The translations under genes and the position numbers were made by a program. The notes beneath the pieces were generated by a model that saw only the letters and a program-made list of their open reading frames with translations, made no database searches and had not been told where the DNA came from. Below are positions 44,504 to 53,450 of a DNA stretch of 64,000 bases, piece by piece. The DNA lies in contig JAQVCT010000003.1 in the NCBI GenBank assembly GCA_028689655.1, positions 158,005 to 222,004 of the forward strand. Reading direction: 5' to 3'. The DNA comes from Lachnospiraceae bacterium (GTDB lineage Bacteria; Bacillota; Clostridia; Lachnospirales; Lachnospiraceae). How positions within the stretch are numbered: the first letter of the stretch is position 1; each line of letters begins with the position of its first letter.

Positions 44504-45973
44504 CTATTTATCGAAAATACGCTGTCCATTTTTTGTCATTTCATCGATCTTCTTATTCGTCTCACCCAGGATGCCAAGCAACTGTTCTGACAGCGCGATG
44601 GCTTCGTCATAAAGCTCCCGTGCGCCCTGTTCATCATTCTGTTTCACTTTTTCTAATACAGACTGTCCCAGGGTGTGGAATGTATTATGCAGGGTTCCTA
44701 TTTTCTGCCAGTTCTCTTTCAATTCCTTATTTTCTATCTTCAATGCGTTGTAGAAATGTCCAAAAGTACACTTTTTAGGATTGAACTGCAGCGGATAATT
44801 CTTCATCTCCGTCACCATTTTCTCCAGTACCTTCAGCCATTGTCCATGGGCCTCCACTGCCTTATGTACCACCTGAGATACCTCTTCGTTGGTAATTGCC
44901 CTATTGCCTGAACGAAGTCCGGCGAACATGGCCTCTGTGATCTTGGATAACTGATCATCCATGGTTGCAATCTGTTTTGCATAACTTACGCTCTCATCTG
45001 CAGCACTGCTCACATTCTGTGTCATCTCCGCAAGACGCTGTGCATCTACACTGGTATTTTCCATTGCCTGATTCACTTCATTGGTAGAGAATTTGATCTG
45101 ATCCATGGATTTGTTGATGGAACCTACCTCTGTCACGATATTACGCAGCTTCTCAATATTGGAATTCACGCTGGCTGATACTGCCTCTATCTTCTCGCCC
45201 ATCATGCCTGTAGATACCACAGAACGATCCAGACTCTCCTTGCCTTCCTCCGCTGCCTTGCTGATATCTGATACAAAGTCTCTCATACCGGTGAGGTTTT
45301 CCTTGGTATTATCTGCCAGAACACGCACTTCCTCCGCAACCACTGCAAATCCTTTTCCATGTTCTCCTGCTCTGGCTGCCTCTATGGATGCATTCAATGC
45401 CAGAAGATTGGTCTGGGAAGCGATTGCCTGAACGCTCTCCACGATCTTCTCCACCTCTGATGCAAGCTTCACCAACTGGCTGATCTTCTCTCCCATAATA
45501 TTCGTGTCATCCAGAACATGTCCTTTTAATGTCTGCACTTCATCCAGAATTTTCTTGCTGTCATCATTTTGCTCCACCAGACTCTCCGCATCACCGTTCA
45601 AGCGATCCAGTACCTCTGCTGTGGACTCCACCGTATGATTTACTTCATTCATACTGGCCGTGGTCTCCTCAATGATCGCGAGGTTGGATTCGCTTAATCC
45701 TCCCAGTTCCCGGGCAAAGCTCATCAATTCATCTGAGATATAGGACATGCCCACATCAAAGCTGCTGATTCCACTGGTGACTGTCATGAGTTTTTTGGCA
45801 GCGTTGGACATACGGATCTCATTGGATACCAGCTTTTCCATCTGCTCCATCACTTTATTATGTACCGGGTGGCAGCTTCCTTTGCATGATTCACATGCCT
45901 CGCCCTTTATCTTCTTCTCTACCTGCTCCAGGTATGATTCCATTTCACCACAATTTCTCTTTTTAAAAAACAT
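44504..45973 (-). CDS. Cytosolic chemoreceptor with C-terminal zinc-binding CZB domain
   Basis: A 489-residue methyl-accepting protein without membrane helices. The signalling tip is [40 protein letters not shown] (about 185-225). The C-terminal domain (about 370-480) has the CZB zinc ligands: [11 protein letters not shown], the cysteine in [12 protein letters not shown] and [12 protein letters not shown] domains sense zinc or hypochlorite. The N-terminus has an additional [12 protein letters not shown] cluster (Cys 27, 30, 34) of unknown purpose. GGGGGAACG precedes ATG 45973. It stands alone. Confidence 0.92.
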   Translation of the reverse strand: MFFKKRNCGEMESYLEQVEKKIKGEACESCKGSCHPVHNKVMEQMEKLVSNEIRMSNAAKKLMTVTSGISSFDVGMSYISDELMSFARELGGLSESNLAIIEETTASMNEVNHTVESTAEVLDRLNGDAESLVEQNDDSKKILDEVQTLKGHVLDDTNIMGEKISQLVKLASEVEKIVESVQAIASQTNLLALNASIEAARAGEHGKGFAVVAEEVRVLADNTKENLTGMRDFVSDISKAAEEGKESLDRSVVSTGMMGEKIEAVSASVNSNIEKLRNIVTEVGSINKSMDQIKFSTNEVNQAMENTSVDAQRLAEMTQNVSSAADESVSYAKQIATMDDQLSKITEAMFAGLRSGNRAITNEEVSQVVHKAVEAHGQWLKVLEKMVTEMKNYPLQFNPKKCTFGHFYNALKIENKELKENWQKIGTLHNTFHTLGQSVLEKVKQNDEQGARELYDEAIALSEQLLGILGETNKKIDEMTKNGQRIFDK

Positions 45974-46024
45974 GATATCGTTCCCCCTTTTAGTAAAACC
46001 TATCTATTACATTCATCTTATATC

Positions 46025-46106
46025 CACTTTGTAATCTGGTCATATAACGTCATGCTCTTCGAGCATTCCTGACACAGATTACTTTGTAATCTGGTCATAT
46101 TGTACC
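46025..46106. repeat. 57-bp dispersed palindromic repeat (family A), second locus
   Basis: One full unit with extra right end. It has TGTAATCTGGTCATAT on both sides of the core ACGTCATGCTC-TTC-GAGCATTCCTGACACAGATT. It differs from the triple copy at 7401 by a few bases. It lies between the chemoreceptor start and the tRNA operon. Confidence 0.85.
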
Positions 46107-46206
46107 ATATTTTAGATATTACTACTATATGGATGGAGATAATTCTTACATATTTATATAATTATCGGTATGAAGCAGGAAGTATTACAAGCTATTGGAC
46201 AAAAAT

Positions 46207-46241
46207 AGCGGAGAGCCTTGATATTTACAGGCTTCTCCGCT
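46207..46241 (-). terminator. Terminator of the tRNA operon
   Basis: AGCGGAGAGCCT (46207-46218) pairs with AGGCTTCTCCGCT (46229-46241) with one bulge; TATTTTTG follows on the minus strand, after tRNA-Lys. Confidence 0.8.
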
Positions 46242-46253
46242 ATTATACTATAG

Positions 46254-46326
46254 TGAGACATCGGGGATTCGAACCCCGGACAACTTGATTAAAAGTCAAG
46301 TGCTCTACCAACTGAGCTAATATCCC
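46254..46326 (-). tRNA. tRNA-Lys (anticodon TTT)
   Basis: Acceptor GGGATAT pairs with ATGTCTC using two wobbles; the anticodon stem CTTGA/TCAAG encloses CTTTTAA. Last gene of the six-tRNA operon. Confidence 0.95.
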
Positions 46327-46376
46327 ATGGTCTGTCATAATTTCTTCTATACTATCCGCTGCTATCACGCAGCTAG

Positions 46377-46448
46377 CAGGGCTAGCAAGATTCGAACTTG
46401 CGAATGCAGCAGTCAAAGTGCTGTGCCTTACCGCTTGGCGATAGCCCT
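46377..46448 (-). tRNA. tRNA-Gln (anticodon TTG)
   Basis: Acceptor AGGGCTA pairs with TAGCCCT; the anticodon stem CAGCA/TGCTG encloses CTTTGAC. Fifth gene of the operon. Confidence 0.95.
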
Positions 46449-46521
46449 ATGTTTGTAAGGAACAAAGTGTGCTCGACACACTTATGCTGCCAATAACAAA
46501 TTAAAATTTCTTATTAAACAA

Positions 46522-46596
46522 GGTGGGTACAGGGATTCGAACCCTGGACCTTCGGAACCACAATCCGACGCGATAACCAACTACGCTATACCCACC
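46522..46596 (-). tRNA. tRNA-His (anticodon GTG)
   Basis: Eight-pair acceptor GGTGGGTA/TACCCACC, including the extra G(-1):C73 pair diagnostic for tRNA-His; the anticodon stem TCGGA/TCCGA encloses TTGTGGT. Confidence 0.95.
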
Positions 46597-46719
46597 ATAG
46601 GTCACACAACTTAATAACTAAATCGATGACTTGGATATACGGTTTCTCTCAATATGGGCTATTACTTGACCCGATATAATTCCAATCGAGCATATTGTAA
46701 AACGAGTAACAGTATAAAT

Positions 46720-46792
<73 letters not shown>

Positions 46793-46795
46793 ATA

Positions 46796-46866
46796 AGCGG
46801 GTGATGGGAATCGAACCCACGTATCTAGCTTGGAAGGCTAGTGTTCTACCATTGAACTACACCCGC
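46796..46866 (-). tRNA. tRNA-Gly (anticodon TCC)
   Basis: Acceptor GCGGGTG pairs with CACCCGC; the anticodon stem CTAGC/GCTAG encloses CTTCCAA; discriminator U as usual for glycine. Three bases separate it from tRNA-Arg. Confidence 0.95.
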
Positions 46867-46918
46867 ATATCTGTTCTGTCTTAGCAGAACGATACTTTCG
46901 AATAAAAAGGATAAAAAA

Positions 46919-46993
46919 TCGGGGTGACAGGATTCGAACCTGCGACCTCCTGGTCCCAAACCAGGCGCTCTAGCCAAGCTGAGCCACACCCCG
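46919..46993 (-). tRNA. tRNA-Pro (anticodon TGG)
   Basis: Acceptor CGGGGTG pairs with CACCCCG; the anticodon stem CCTGG/CCAGG encloses TTTGGGA. First gene of the six-tRNA operon. Confidence 0.95.
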
Positions 46994-47060
46994 TTATAAC
47001 GCTTCACCACACGCTTTCAGCAATTATTTAACTGCTCGTGTTTGTCACAACGCAAGAGTT

Positions 47061-47089
47061 ATTGTATAATAAAGCCAGAACATTGTCAA
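47061..47089 (-). promoter_or_regulatory. Promoter of the tRNA operon
   Basis: On the minus strand TTGACA (47084-47089) and TACAAT (47061-47066) are separated by 17 bases, 67 bp before tRNA-Pro. A consensus -35 is expected for a stable RNA promoter. Confidence 0.8.
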
Positions 47090-47107
47090 CACTTTTTTTA
47101 AGTTTTT

Positions 47108-47587
47108 TTACAAAAATTTTATCTGAAATTCAGCCTTGCCATTATCCTTTATTTCCATGACAATATAGGATGGTCTCTTCCCATCCTGTCTCGGATATGT
47201 CAAACTGCCGGGGTTTATGGCTATCATGTCATCTTCAATATCTACCACCGGTCTATGGGTATGCCCATAGATGACCAGATCCACACCTCTGCTCCGCGCT
47301 TCCTCTTTTATGGTCTCATTTCCCATGGAAACATAATAATTGTGCCCATGGGTCAGCCAGGTCTTGTAGGAACCTATGGTAAATTCTTTCTCTCTGTCCA
47401 GTTCAGAGAAAAAATCGTTGTTACCAAGCACGATATGTACCGGACATCCCGCAGCCTCCTGAATCAAATACTCGCTGCCCTCCGCGTCCCCACAATGAAT
47501 CAGCAGATCAATGGGTTTCTCTCTCTCAACAATTGTTAGATAATTATCATTTCGTCTATGTGTGTCACTTACTATTAGAATCTTCAT
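47108..47587 (-). CDS. Metallophosphoesterase, YfcE/MJ0936 family
   Basis: A 159-residue calcineurin-like phosphodiesterase. Metal ligands are visible in order: VSDTHRR, HCGDAEGS, LGNNDF, THGHNYY and YGHTHRP. Such small cytosolic enzymes hydrolyse phosphodiesters in vitro; the natural substrate is usually unknown. The gene overlaps the end of rdgB by 23 bp and ends the operon of methyltransferase, amidase-like protein, rdgB and this gene. The start could also be a few codons downstream. Confidence 0.9.
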   Translation of the reverse strand: MKILIVSDTHRRNDNYLTIVEREKPIDLLIHCGDAEGSEYLIQEAAGCPVHIVLGNNDFFSELDREKEFTIGSYKTWLTHGHNYYVSMGNETIKEEARSRGVDLVIYGHTHRPVVDIEDDMIAINPGSLTYPRQDGKRPSYIVMEIKDNGKAEFQIKFL

Positions 47588-48188
47588 ATCTGTCCAGCTC
47601 CCGTTTCATCTCTCGCAGTGCTTTTCCCCTGTGACTTTCCAGATTTTTCTGTTCCGACGTCAGTTCTGCCGTCGTACATTTATATTTTGGTAAATAGAAG
47701 ATTGGATCATATCCAAACCCGTTTTCACCATGTTCTTCATAGGCGATGAGACCCTCCATGATTCCTCTGGTGGTGACGATCCTTCCCTCCGGGAAAAACG
47801 CCGCAATCGCACAGACGAATCTTGCCGTTCTCTGCTCTTCCGGAACTCCCTTCAGCCGTTCAATAATATTCGCATTTTTAATATGGTAGGACGTATCTTC
47901 TCCCATATAACGTGCCGAGTAGATACCCGGCTCCTTATTGAGATAGTCCACCTCTAATCCTGAATCGTCAGCAATTACCACCGCATCGCATTCAGATGCC
48001 ACTGTGCTTGCTTTGATGATAGCGTTTTCCTCAAAAGTCTTTCCATCCTCCACGATGTCAATATCGATCCCCGCTTCCTTCAGGGATTGAATTTCCACAT
48101 TCAGATCCGCCAGGATCATACGGATCTCTTTCATTTTTCCTTCATTTCCAGTCGCAAAAATTATTTTCCTGATCTTCTTCTCTTTCAT
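47565..48188 (-). CDS. rdgB: Non-canonical purine NTP pyrophosphatase (RdgB/HAM1)
   Basis: A 207-residue house-cleaning enzyme that hydrolyses ITP, dITP and XTP. Motifs: IIFATGNEGKMKEI at the N-terminus, VIADDSGLEVDYL, PGIYSARYMGED, and FGYDPIFYLPKY with the terminal SHRGKALREM. ATG 48188 overlaps the stop of the preceding gene by one base (TGATG); a TTG one codon earlier would also fit. It is commonly followed by an MJ0936-type phosphodiesterase in Clostridia, as here. Confidence 0.95.
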   Translation of the reverse strand: MKEKKIRKIIFATGNEGKMKEIRMILADLNVEIQSLKEAGIDIDIVEDGKTFEENAIIKASTVASECDAVVIADDSGLEVDYLNKEPGIYSARYMGEDTSYHIKNANIIERLKGVPEEQRTARFVCAIAAFFPEGRIVTTRGIMEGLIAYEEHGENGFGYDPIFYLPKYKCTTAELTSEQKNLESHRGKALREMKRELDRYEDSNSK

Positions 48189-49213
48189 CAATTACTGCTT
48201 CCCTTTTCTCTATATGTATAGGCATCGCGGATTCCCAGACAAATACCATCTGCAATCTGTTCCAGATATGCGTCATCCTCCAGACGTGATCTGTCTGCCT
48301 TGTTGCTTATATTTCCCACCTGAATCACGGTGGCAGGAACCATGGCATCTCTCACAATCGTGTCCTGTTCCCCAAACTCCAGCAGTCCCTTGGCGTCCGT
48401 GCCTGTTCTCTTACAGATATCACGCTCCATGATATCCGATAAGCTGATGCTGTCCAGATCCGGAATGAAAAATGTGGGATTATAAACCGCCCAAATGCCA
48501 TTTTTCTCTGAATCTTCCTCATCATATACCTGGACACTGATCAGCATGTCTGCCTTCACCTGATTCGCCAATGCCACACATTTTTCCGATGACGGTCTGG
48601 TACGATCAATTCCCGTACAGTAAACTTTCGTATCTGCCTGTGTTAATTTCGACCGTACTCTTTTTACAATATCCGATGTGATATCCACATTGTTATTTCC
48701 GGCATCTACTACAATGATCTTCTCATAGCTTTCACGTGGTTTCTTAAATTCCAGATAAAGCATATTATTTTTACAAAATGCATTGTGCTCATACACACCA
48801 TTCAGCTGCAATAAGAGTTGTGTCGTTCCCTCCTTGTAATTCCAGAGGATCTTGTCTATGACTTTGGCATTTCCCGCTATTCTGTTCTTACTGTAGAACT
48901 CCTTATCCTGCTCCCTGATCGTGATAGAGAGCTGCTGTTCCACATAATCAGCCTCCACAGATAATTTGTCATCTGTGGTGGTGCCCGCCAGCGGTATGCA
49001 CAAATATATCTCCTGACTGCTCCCCTGATCAATAGGAAGTTCCTTTGCCATAGTACTCGTGGACAGTTGTGCATCTGTCTGCTGGGAAATGCTCCCCGGT
49101 GTTTCCTCTATTACAATGGGTTTATTTATAGCGGCATAGAGCATGACGGTCATCGCAGCGATTGCAAAAACAGTACTGATAACAGCAGTATGTCTCATTA
49201 ATTTATCATACAT
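48188..49213 (-). CDS. Amidase_3-like membrane-anchored protein lacking zinc ligands
   Basis: A 341-residue protein with an N-terminal helix (AVISTVFAIAAMTVMLYAAI), an AMIN-like beta domain (about 60-160), and a C-terminal half laid out like N-acetylmuramoyl-L-alanine amidase type 3. The landmarks are altered: the first zinc motif DxGHGG reads DAGNNNVDI, and the SxHxN motif reads SVQVYD; no zinc-binding glutamate is obvious between them. The AN...AD block remains (ALANQVKADMLI). It is therefore probably a catalytically dead member that binds peptidoglycan or regulates another hydrolase. It lies between an rRNA methyltransferase gene and rdgB. Confidence 0.75.
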   Translation of the reverse strand: MYDKLMRHTAVISTVFAIAAMTVMLYAAINKPIVIEETPGSISQQTDAQLSTSTMAKELPIDQGSSQEIYLCIPLAGTTTDDKLSVEADYVEQQLSITIREQDKEFYSKNRIAGNAKVIDKILWNYKEGTTQLLLQLNGVYEHNAFCKNNMLYLEFKKPRESYEKIIVVDAGNNNVDITSDIVKRVRSKLTQADTKVYCTGIDRTRPSSEKCVALANQVKADMLISVQVYDEEDSEKNGIWAVYNPTFFIPDLDSISLSDIMERDICKRTGTDAKGLLEFGEQDTIVRDAMVPATVIQVGNISNKADRSRLEDDAYLEQIADGICLGIRDAYTYREKGSSN

Positions 49214-49227
49214 AGCTTATCCTGTTT

Positions 49228-50373
49228 CTATCCTCTTTTCGGTGGCTTCGGTCCCATGAACTGGTAGTAGTATGTCTTCATCATGCCATTATATATTTTA
49301 CGGTTCTTTGTGGCTTTCAGTCCCATATCCGCCTCCGCATTCTCATAGGCGGTGATCAGATACATGGACCATGCATCCAGCGCTTTATATCGTTCCCCGA
49401 TCATACGGTACAATGCCGGCAGATTTTCCTTTTCCTCCAGGCGTTCCCCATAGGGCGGGTTTGTGATGATAAATCCGTACTTTTTGGGATGACTGAGCTG
49501 TTCCAGAGGTCTCTGCTGAAAATGAATCAGACGCTCCACCCCTGCGAGCTTGGCATTTTCCCTGGCGATATAGACCATCTCCGGATCAATATCGTATCCC
49601 TGTATATCCGTCTCCACACTGAGATCTACCATGTCATTGGCCTCATCAATGCAGTCATACCAGTTCTTCTTCTCCACGATATGATCCCAGTTCTCCGCTG
49701 TGAAGGATCGATTCATGCCCGGTGCCATATTGGCAGCCATCATAGCTGCTTCGATGGGAAACGTACCGCTTCCACAGAAAGGGTCCACGAGAATCCGTTC
49801 CCTATTCCATGGTGTCAGCATGATTAGAGATGCTGCAAGATTCTCCGCGATAGGTGCCTTGGCTGTGAGCTTGCGGTAGCCTCTCTTGTGCAGAGATTCC
49901 CCTGTGGTGTCAAGCCCTACCGTCACCTCATCCTTCATCAGGAATACACGAATCGGAAAAGATTCCCCGTCCTCCTGGAACCAGGACATGTGATAGATTC
50001 CCTTTAATCGTTCCACCATGGCTTTTTTCATGATGGACTGTATATCGGAGGGACTGAATAATTTACTTTTCACGCTGGCCGCTTTTGCCACCCAGAATTT
50101 CCCATCTTTCGGAATGTATGACTCCCATGGAAGCTCCTTTGTTCCCTCAAAGAGTTCATCATAAGTCGTAGCCTTAAATGAGCCTATCTTTATAAGGATG
50201 CGCTCCGCAGACCTTAAAGATACATTTGCCCTGCATACCGCTTCCTCATCTCCGTAAAATGTAATTCTGCCATCCTCCACAGACAAGATGTCATATCCCA
50301 AATCAATTATTTCTCTTTTTAATACGGCTTCCAGACCAAAGTGGCAGGGAGCTATTATTTCATATTTTCTCAT
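49228..50373 (-). CDS. THUMP-domain class I RNA methyltransferase (RlmL/YpsC type)
   Basis: A 381-residue SAM-dependent enzyme probably methylating N2 of a guanine in 23S rRNA. The N-terminal THUMP region covers about residues 1-155 (HFGLEAVLKREI...). The catalytic domain has DPFCGSGTFPIEAAMMA (SAM site) and ITNPPYGERL (NPPY catalytic motif). The size equals that of the Gram-positive YpsC group, which lacks the second methyltransferase domain of E. coli RlmL. It is the first gene of the four-gene operon ending with the phosphoesterase. No strong ribosome site is visible. Confidence 0.92.
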   Translation of the reverse strand: MRKYEIIAPCHFGLEAVLKREIIDLGYDILSVEDGRITFYGDEEAVCRANVSLRSAERILIKIGSFKATTYDELFEGTKELPWESYIPKDGKFWVAKAASVKSKLFSPSDIQSIMKKAMVERLKGIYHMSWFQEDGESFPIRVFLMKDEVTVGLDTTGESLHKRGYRKLTAKAPIAENLAASLIMLTPWNRERILVDPFCGSGTFPIEAAMMAANMAPGMNRSFTAENWDHIVEKKNWYDCIDEANDMVDLSVETDIQGYDIDPEMVYIARENAKLAGVERLIHFQQRPLEQLSHPKKYGFIITNPPYGERLEEKENLPALYRMIGERYKALDAWSMYLITAYENAEADMGLKATKNRKIYNGMMKTYYYQFMGPKPPKRG

Positions 50374-50465
50374 ATTTCTATATTATATGCGTCACGGTTT
50401 ACTGTCAATCTTATTTGTATTCCGTGAAAGGATTTTTTTATGGCAGGAATCCCTATTAAAATAAA

Positions 50466-50492
50466 AGAGCAGCAGATCTTCATCTGCCGCCC
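50466..50492 (-). terminator. Terminator of the Asn-rich peptide gene
   Basis: On the minus strand GGCGGCAGAT-GAAG-ATCTGCTGCTC pairs with one wobble and is followed by TTTTATTTT. Confidence 0.8.
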
Positions 50493-50504
50493 TTCTCTCA
50501 CTCT

Positions 50505-50699
50505 TTAGTATCCGCTGTTCTTGGAACTATTTTTATTGTTGTCGCTGTAGTTGTCACGACAATTGTTGGATTTGTTCTTGTCCTGATTTTTATCGTTGCT
50601 GTTCTGGCTGTTGTTCAACTGACTGTTGGACTTGTTGTTGGACTTATTGCTGTCTTTGTTCTGGTTTTGCTCCATAGAATCATACTCATTTCTTGACAT
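50505..50699 (-). CDS. Asparagine/serine/lysine-rich small protein
   Basis: A 64-residue peptide. After MSRNEYDSMEQ it consists nearly only of N, S, K, D and Q (NKDSNKSNNKSNSQLNN and on), with one cysteine near the middle. It is predicted to be disordered. A consensus ribosome site, AGGAGG, and a terminator immediately after the stop argue that it is expressed. No domain is recognised. Such low-complexity peptides occur in spore coats and in stress-induced solutes, but neither is supported here. Confidence 0.65.
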   Translation of the reverse strand: MSRNEYDSMEQNQNKDSNKSNNKSNSQLNNSQNSNDKNQDKNKSNNCRDNYSDNNKNSSKNSGY

Positions 50700-50904
50700 A
50701 ATAGATACCTCCTAAAAATTTTTAGTTACAAAAAATATTATCTCTTCTTTTAGGAATTATATACAAATATGTCTTAGTACTTTTGTACTATTTTGTAGCT
50801 TTTGCGAATTGAATCAGAAAACAATTTTTCGTATAATGAAGCAGTAAAAAGATTGTATTCTTTCTTTTTACATCCCTTATTTATAAGTTATCATACTCCC
50901 CTCG

Positions 50905-50932
50905 AAAAAGGTCATCATAAGATGACCTTTTT
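50905..50932 (-). terminator. Terminator of the HAAS-domain gene
   Basis: A perfect 12-bp stem, AAAAAGGTCATC with GATGACCTTTTT, around ATAA, just after the stop codon at 50939. Confidence 0.85.
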
Positions 50933-50938
50933 CCTTTA

Positions 50939-51388
50939 TCACCGCCACAGGGTTCGTATCAGTCTCGCTGCCGCAATGATCAATATAATGGGTAACAGAT
51001 AGGGAAGTACTGCTGCCATAACTGTGGTCAGCAGTGTAAAGAACACCATCACGATGAGGAATATTACAATGCCTGCCAGCCATAAGGGAAGTCTGAATGT
51101 CCTGTTGCCACCACGAAAGCCTCGGTTCGTTTCCGCCTGGGCATCGTCATACGCTTCCTCTTCATAGGCACTCTGGCTGGTGCCGGCAATCTTATTGGTC
51201 TCGATAATGGTCTTGGCGATCAGACGCGGATTTCCCAGTTCCTGTAGAACCTCATACTCCGTCCTGCCCTTTCGAACCTCCATATCAATATAATCTTCAT
51301 AGTATCGCACATTATCTTCTATAATAATATGATTCACAGATCCCGACAAAGCAATCCGTAACTGCCTGATAAATTCATCTCTGTCCAT
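50939..51388 (-). CDS. HAAS/DUF1700-type membrane protein
   Basis: A 149-residue protein. The N-terminal helical domain MDRDEFIRQLRIALSG...VRYYEDYIDMEVRKGRTEYEVLQELGNPRLIAKTI is the HAAS/DUF1700 signature. A flexible middle precedes two C-terminal helices (LAGIVIFLIVMVFFTLLTTVM and ILPIILIIAAARLI). Members usually sit beside a PadR repressor and modulate envelope or stress responses; no PadR gene is adjacent. TTAGGAG precedes ATG 51388. Confidence 0.85.
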   Translation of the reverse strand: MDRDEFIRQLRIALSGSVNHIIIEDNVRYYEDYIDMEVRKGRTEYEVLQELGNPRLIAKTIIETNKIAGTSQSAYEEEAYDDAQAETNRGFRGGNRTFRLPLWLAGIVIFLIVMVFFTLLTTVMAAVLPYLLPIILIIAAARLIRTLWR

Positions 51389-51526
51389 AATGTCTCCTAA
51401 TAGAAATTATTTATGTCTGCTATGCAGCTTAGACATATATCATACCCTATCAGTTTTCATTTTCCAATAGATTACACACTTATTTTACGATTCTTTAATA
51501 AATAGTTCACAGAACTGTCTGATAAT

Positions 51527-53311
51527 TTACATCAATGGTGCCAACAGTCGGTACACGCGGCCCATCGCCCTGCTGATTCCAGGAATCTTCTTATAATCCT
51601 CCACCGTGATCTTCTGACATTTTTCCAAAGTCTGTTCATAATCTTTTTCAATATCAGCGATCACCGGATTCCGGTACATGTAGGTAGCACATTCAAAATG
51701 ATGATACAGACTTCGATAGTCCAGATTAATGCTCCCCACCACCGCTTTCTCATCATCCGACACAAAGCATTTGGCATGAACAAAGCCCGGTGTATATTCA
51801 TATAGTTTCACGCCCTGTTCCAATAATTCCATATAGAAACTTCTGGCAATGGCAAAGGGAACCTTCTTATCGGGGATATGTGGCAGGATGATCTTCACAT
51901 CCACCCCTCGCTTCGCCGCAAAGCAAAGTGCTGTTACCATATTATAATCCAGGATCAGGTAGGGCGTCATTATATGTACATACTGTTTCGCCGTATTGAG
52001 GATATCCATGTACACTGTCTCCCCCAGCTGCTCTCCGTCTGTGGGCACATCCCCGTAGGGGATGACATAGCCATCGTCTCCTGTCCTGGTCTTGTCTATG
52101 TCAGCCTTGTCTATCTTAGTCTTCTCTATCTCGGTCTTCTCTATCTCGGTCTTCTCTACCTCAGTCTTGTCTATGTCAGTCTTGTCTATCTTAGTCTTCT
52201 CTATCTCGGTGTTCTCTATCTTAGTATTGCCTATCTCAGTCTTGTCTATCTTAGTCTTCTCTATCTCGGTGTTCTCTATCTTAGTATTGTCTATCTCAGT
52301 CTTGTCTATCTTAGTCTTCTCTGCATCCTGCGTGCTGTTCTGGGGGATACATAGATAACCCTGTACTTCCTCAGGGCTATCCGATCCATTCCACATCTGT
52401 AAAAAGAGGGAGGTAAATCCCTGCACTGCGTCCCCTTCCAGCTTGATTGCGATATCTTTCCAGTGACCGTAGACCTGCTTTTGATTGATGTATTCATCCG
52501 CCAGATTTACGCCGCCGTTGTATGCCACTCTCCCATCGATGACCAGTATCTTCCGGTGGTCCCGGTTATTCTGGTGTGTGGACAGCAATGGTTTGATAGG
52601 GGATACCGCCTTTGCTTTTATCCCCAATGCCTTCAGTTTCTCAGGATACGAATAGGGTAACAGCAGAAGGGAACACATGCCATCATACATGACGCGGACA
52701 TCCACCCCGTCCTTTACCTTTCGTTCCAGTATCTCCAGTATGGTATCCCACATAATCCCACGCTCTATGATAAAGTATTCCAGAAAGATAAATTTCTCTG
52801 CCTTTTCCAATTCCTGTAACAGATCTCGAAACTTGTCTTCCCCCAACGGAAAATAGGTGACTTTCGTATTGCCGTAGGCAGGACAGCCAGAAATCTTATA
52901 GATATAATGGGACATCTGTTGGATGGAGAAATCCCCTTTCATCCGTTCCTGTACTTCCGGAGATGTTTGCATATAGGGTCTCGTGATCTGCATCCCTCTG
53001 GCAACTGCCTTTTTCAGACCCCAGCCACCCACATTCGTCATCACGAACACATACAGCAACGCTCCGAAAACCGGGAAGAAGCAGATAGGAAGTATCCACA
53101 CCATGCGCATCTCAGGAATCTCATTTTTATTAATAATATAGACCAGAAGAAAGATGGACAATACGGAAAATCCACCCAGGATATAGGTCATATATTGTCT
53201 AAAAAACTGAAAAACGCTAACTAGATATCCGATCTGTATCAACAGCAATAATACTGTAATCATAGTCCTGCTGAACACGATTCTAAAAAACACATGCAAG
53301 GTCTTCTTCAT
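51527..53311 (-). CDS. cls: Cardiolipin synthase with an internal pentapeptide repeat
   Basis: A 594-residue membrane phospholipase-D-type enzyme joining two phosphatidylglycerols. Two N-terminal helices are followed by two HKD motifs: NNRDHRKILVIDGRVAYNGG and GFVHAKCFVSDDEKAVVGSINLDYRS. Usual enzymes have about 480-510 residues; the excess is an 80-residue low-complexity block (residues about 331-410) of sixteen pentapeptides such as EKTKI and DKTEI between the two catalytic halves. Because both halves are intact, activity is probably kept. AAGGAACG precedes ATG 53311. Confidence 0.94.
   Translation of the reverse strand: MKKTLHVFFRIVFSRTMITVLLLLIQIGYLVSVFQFFRQYMTYILGGFSVLSIFLLVYIINKNEIPEMRMVWILPICFFPVFGALLYVFVMTNVGGWGLKKAVARGMQITRPYMQTSPEVQERMKGDFSIQQMSHYIYKISGCPAYGNTKVTYFPLGEDKFRDLLQELEKAEKFIFLEYFIIERGIMWDTILEILERKVKDGVDVRVMYDGMCSLLLLPYSYPEKLKALGIKAKAVSPIKPLLSTHQNNRDHRKILVIDGRVAYNGGVNLADEYINQKQVYGHWKDIAIKLEGDAVQGFTSLFLQMWNGSDSPEEVQGYLCIPQNSTQDAEKTKIDKTEIDNTKIENTEIEKTKIDKTEIGNTKIENTEIEKTKIDKTDIDKTEVEKTEIEKTEIEKTKIDKADIDKTRTGDDGYVIPYGDVPTDGEQLGETVYMDILNTAKQYVHIMTPYLILDYNMVTALCFAAKRGVDVKIILPHIPDKKVPFAIARSFYMELLEQGVKLYEYTPGFVHAKCFVSDDEKAVVGSINLDYRSLYHHFECATYMYRNPVIADIEKDYEQTLEKCQKITVEDYKKIPGISRAMGRVYRLLAPLM
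52082..52321. repeat. In-frame 15-bp minisatellite inside cls
   Basis: Sixteen consecutive 15-bp units (plus-strand pattern TTCTCTATCTCGGTC and variants) encode the pentapeptide block. A 60-bp higher-order repeat is visible within it. Length variation between strains is expected and would not change the frame. Confidence 0.9.
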
Positions 53312-53386
53312 CTTCTGTACGTTCCTTTCTCTACCTCTCGATTATAACCGTATCCACCTGCATTGTAAATGCACCCATTTCACACA

Positions 53387-53416
53387 AATGGACAACTGCA
53401 TTCACAGTTGTCCATT
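53387..53416 (-). terminator. Terminator of the aspartokinase gene
   Basis: A perfect 12-bp stem, AATGGACAACTG with CAGTTGTCCATT, around six bases. The following T tract is weak (TTTGTGTG). Confidence 0.6.
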
Positions 53417-53450
53417 ATTCCTGACCTTTTATCGTTAAATGAAACTTACT

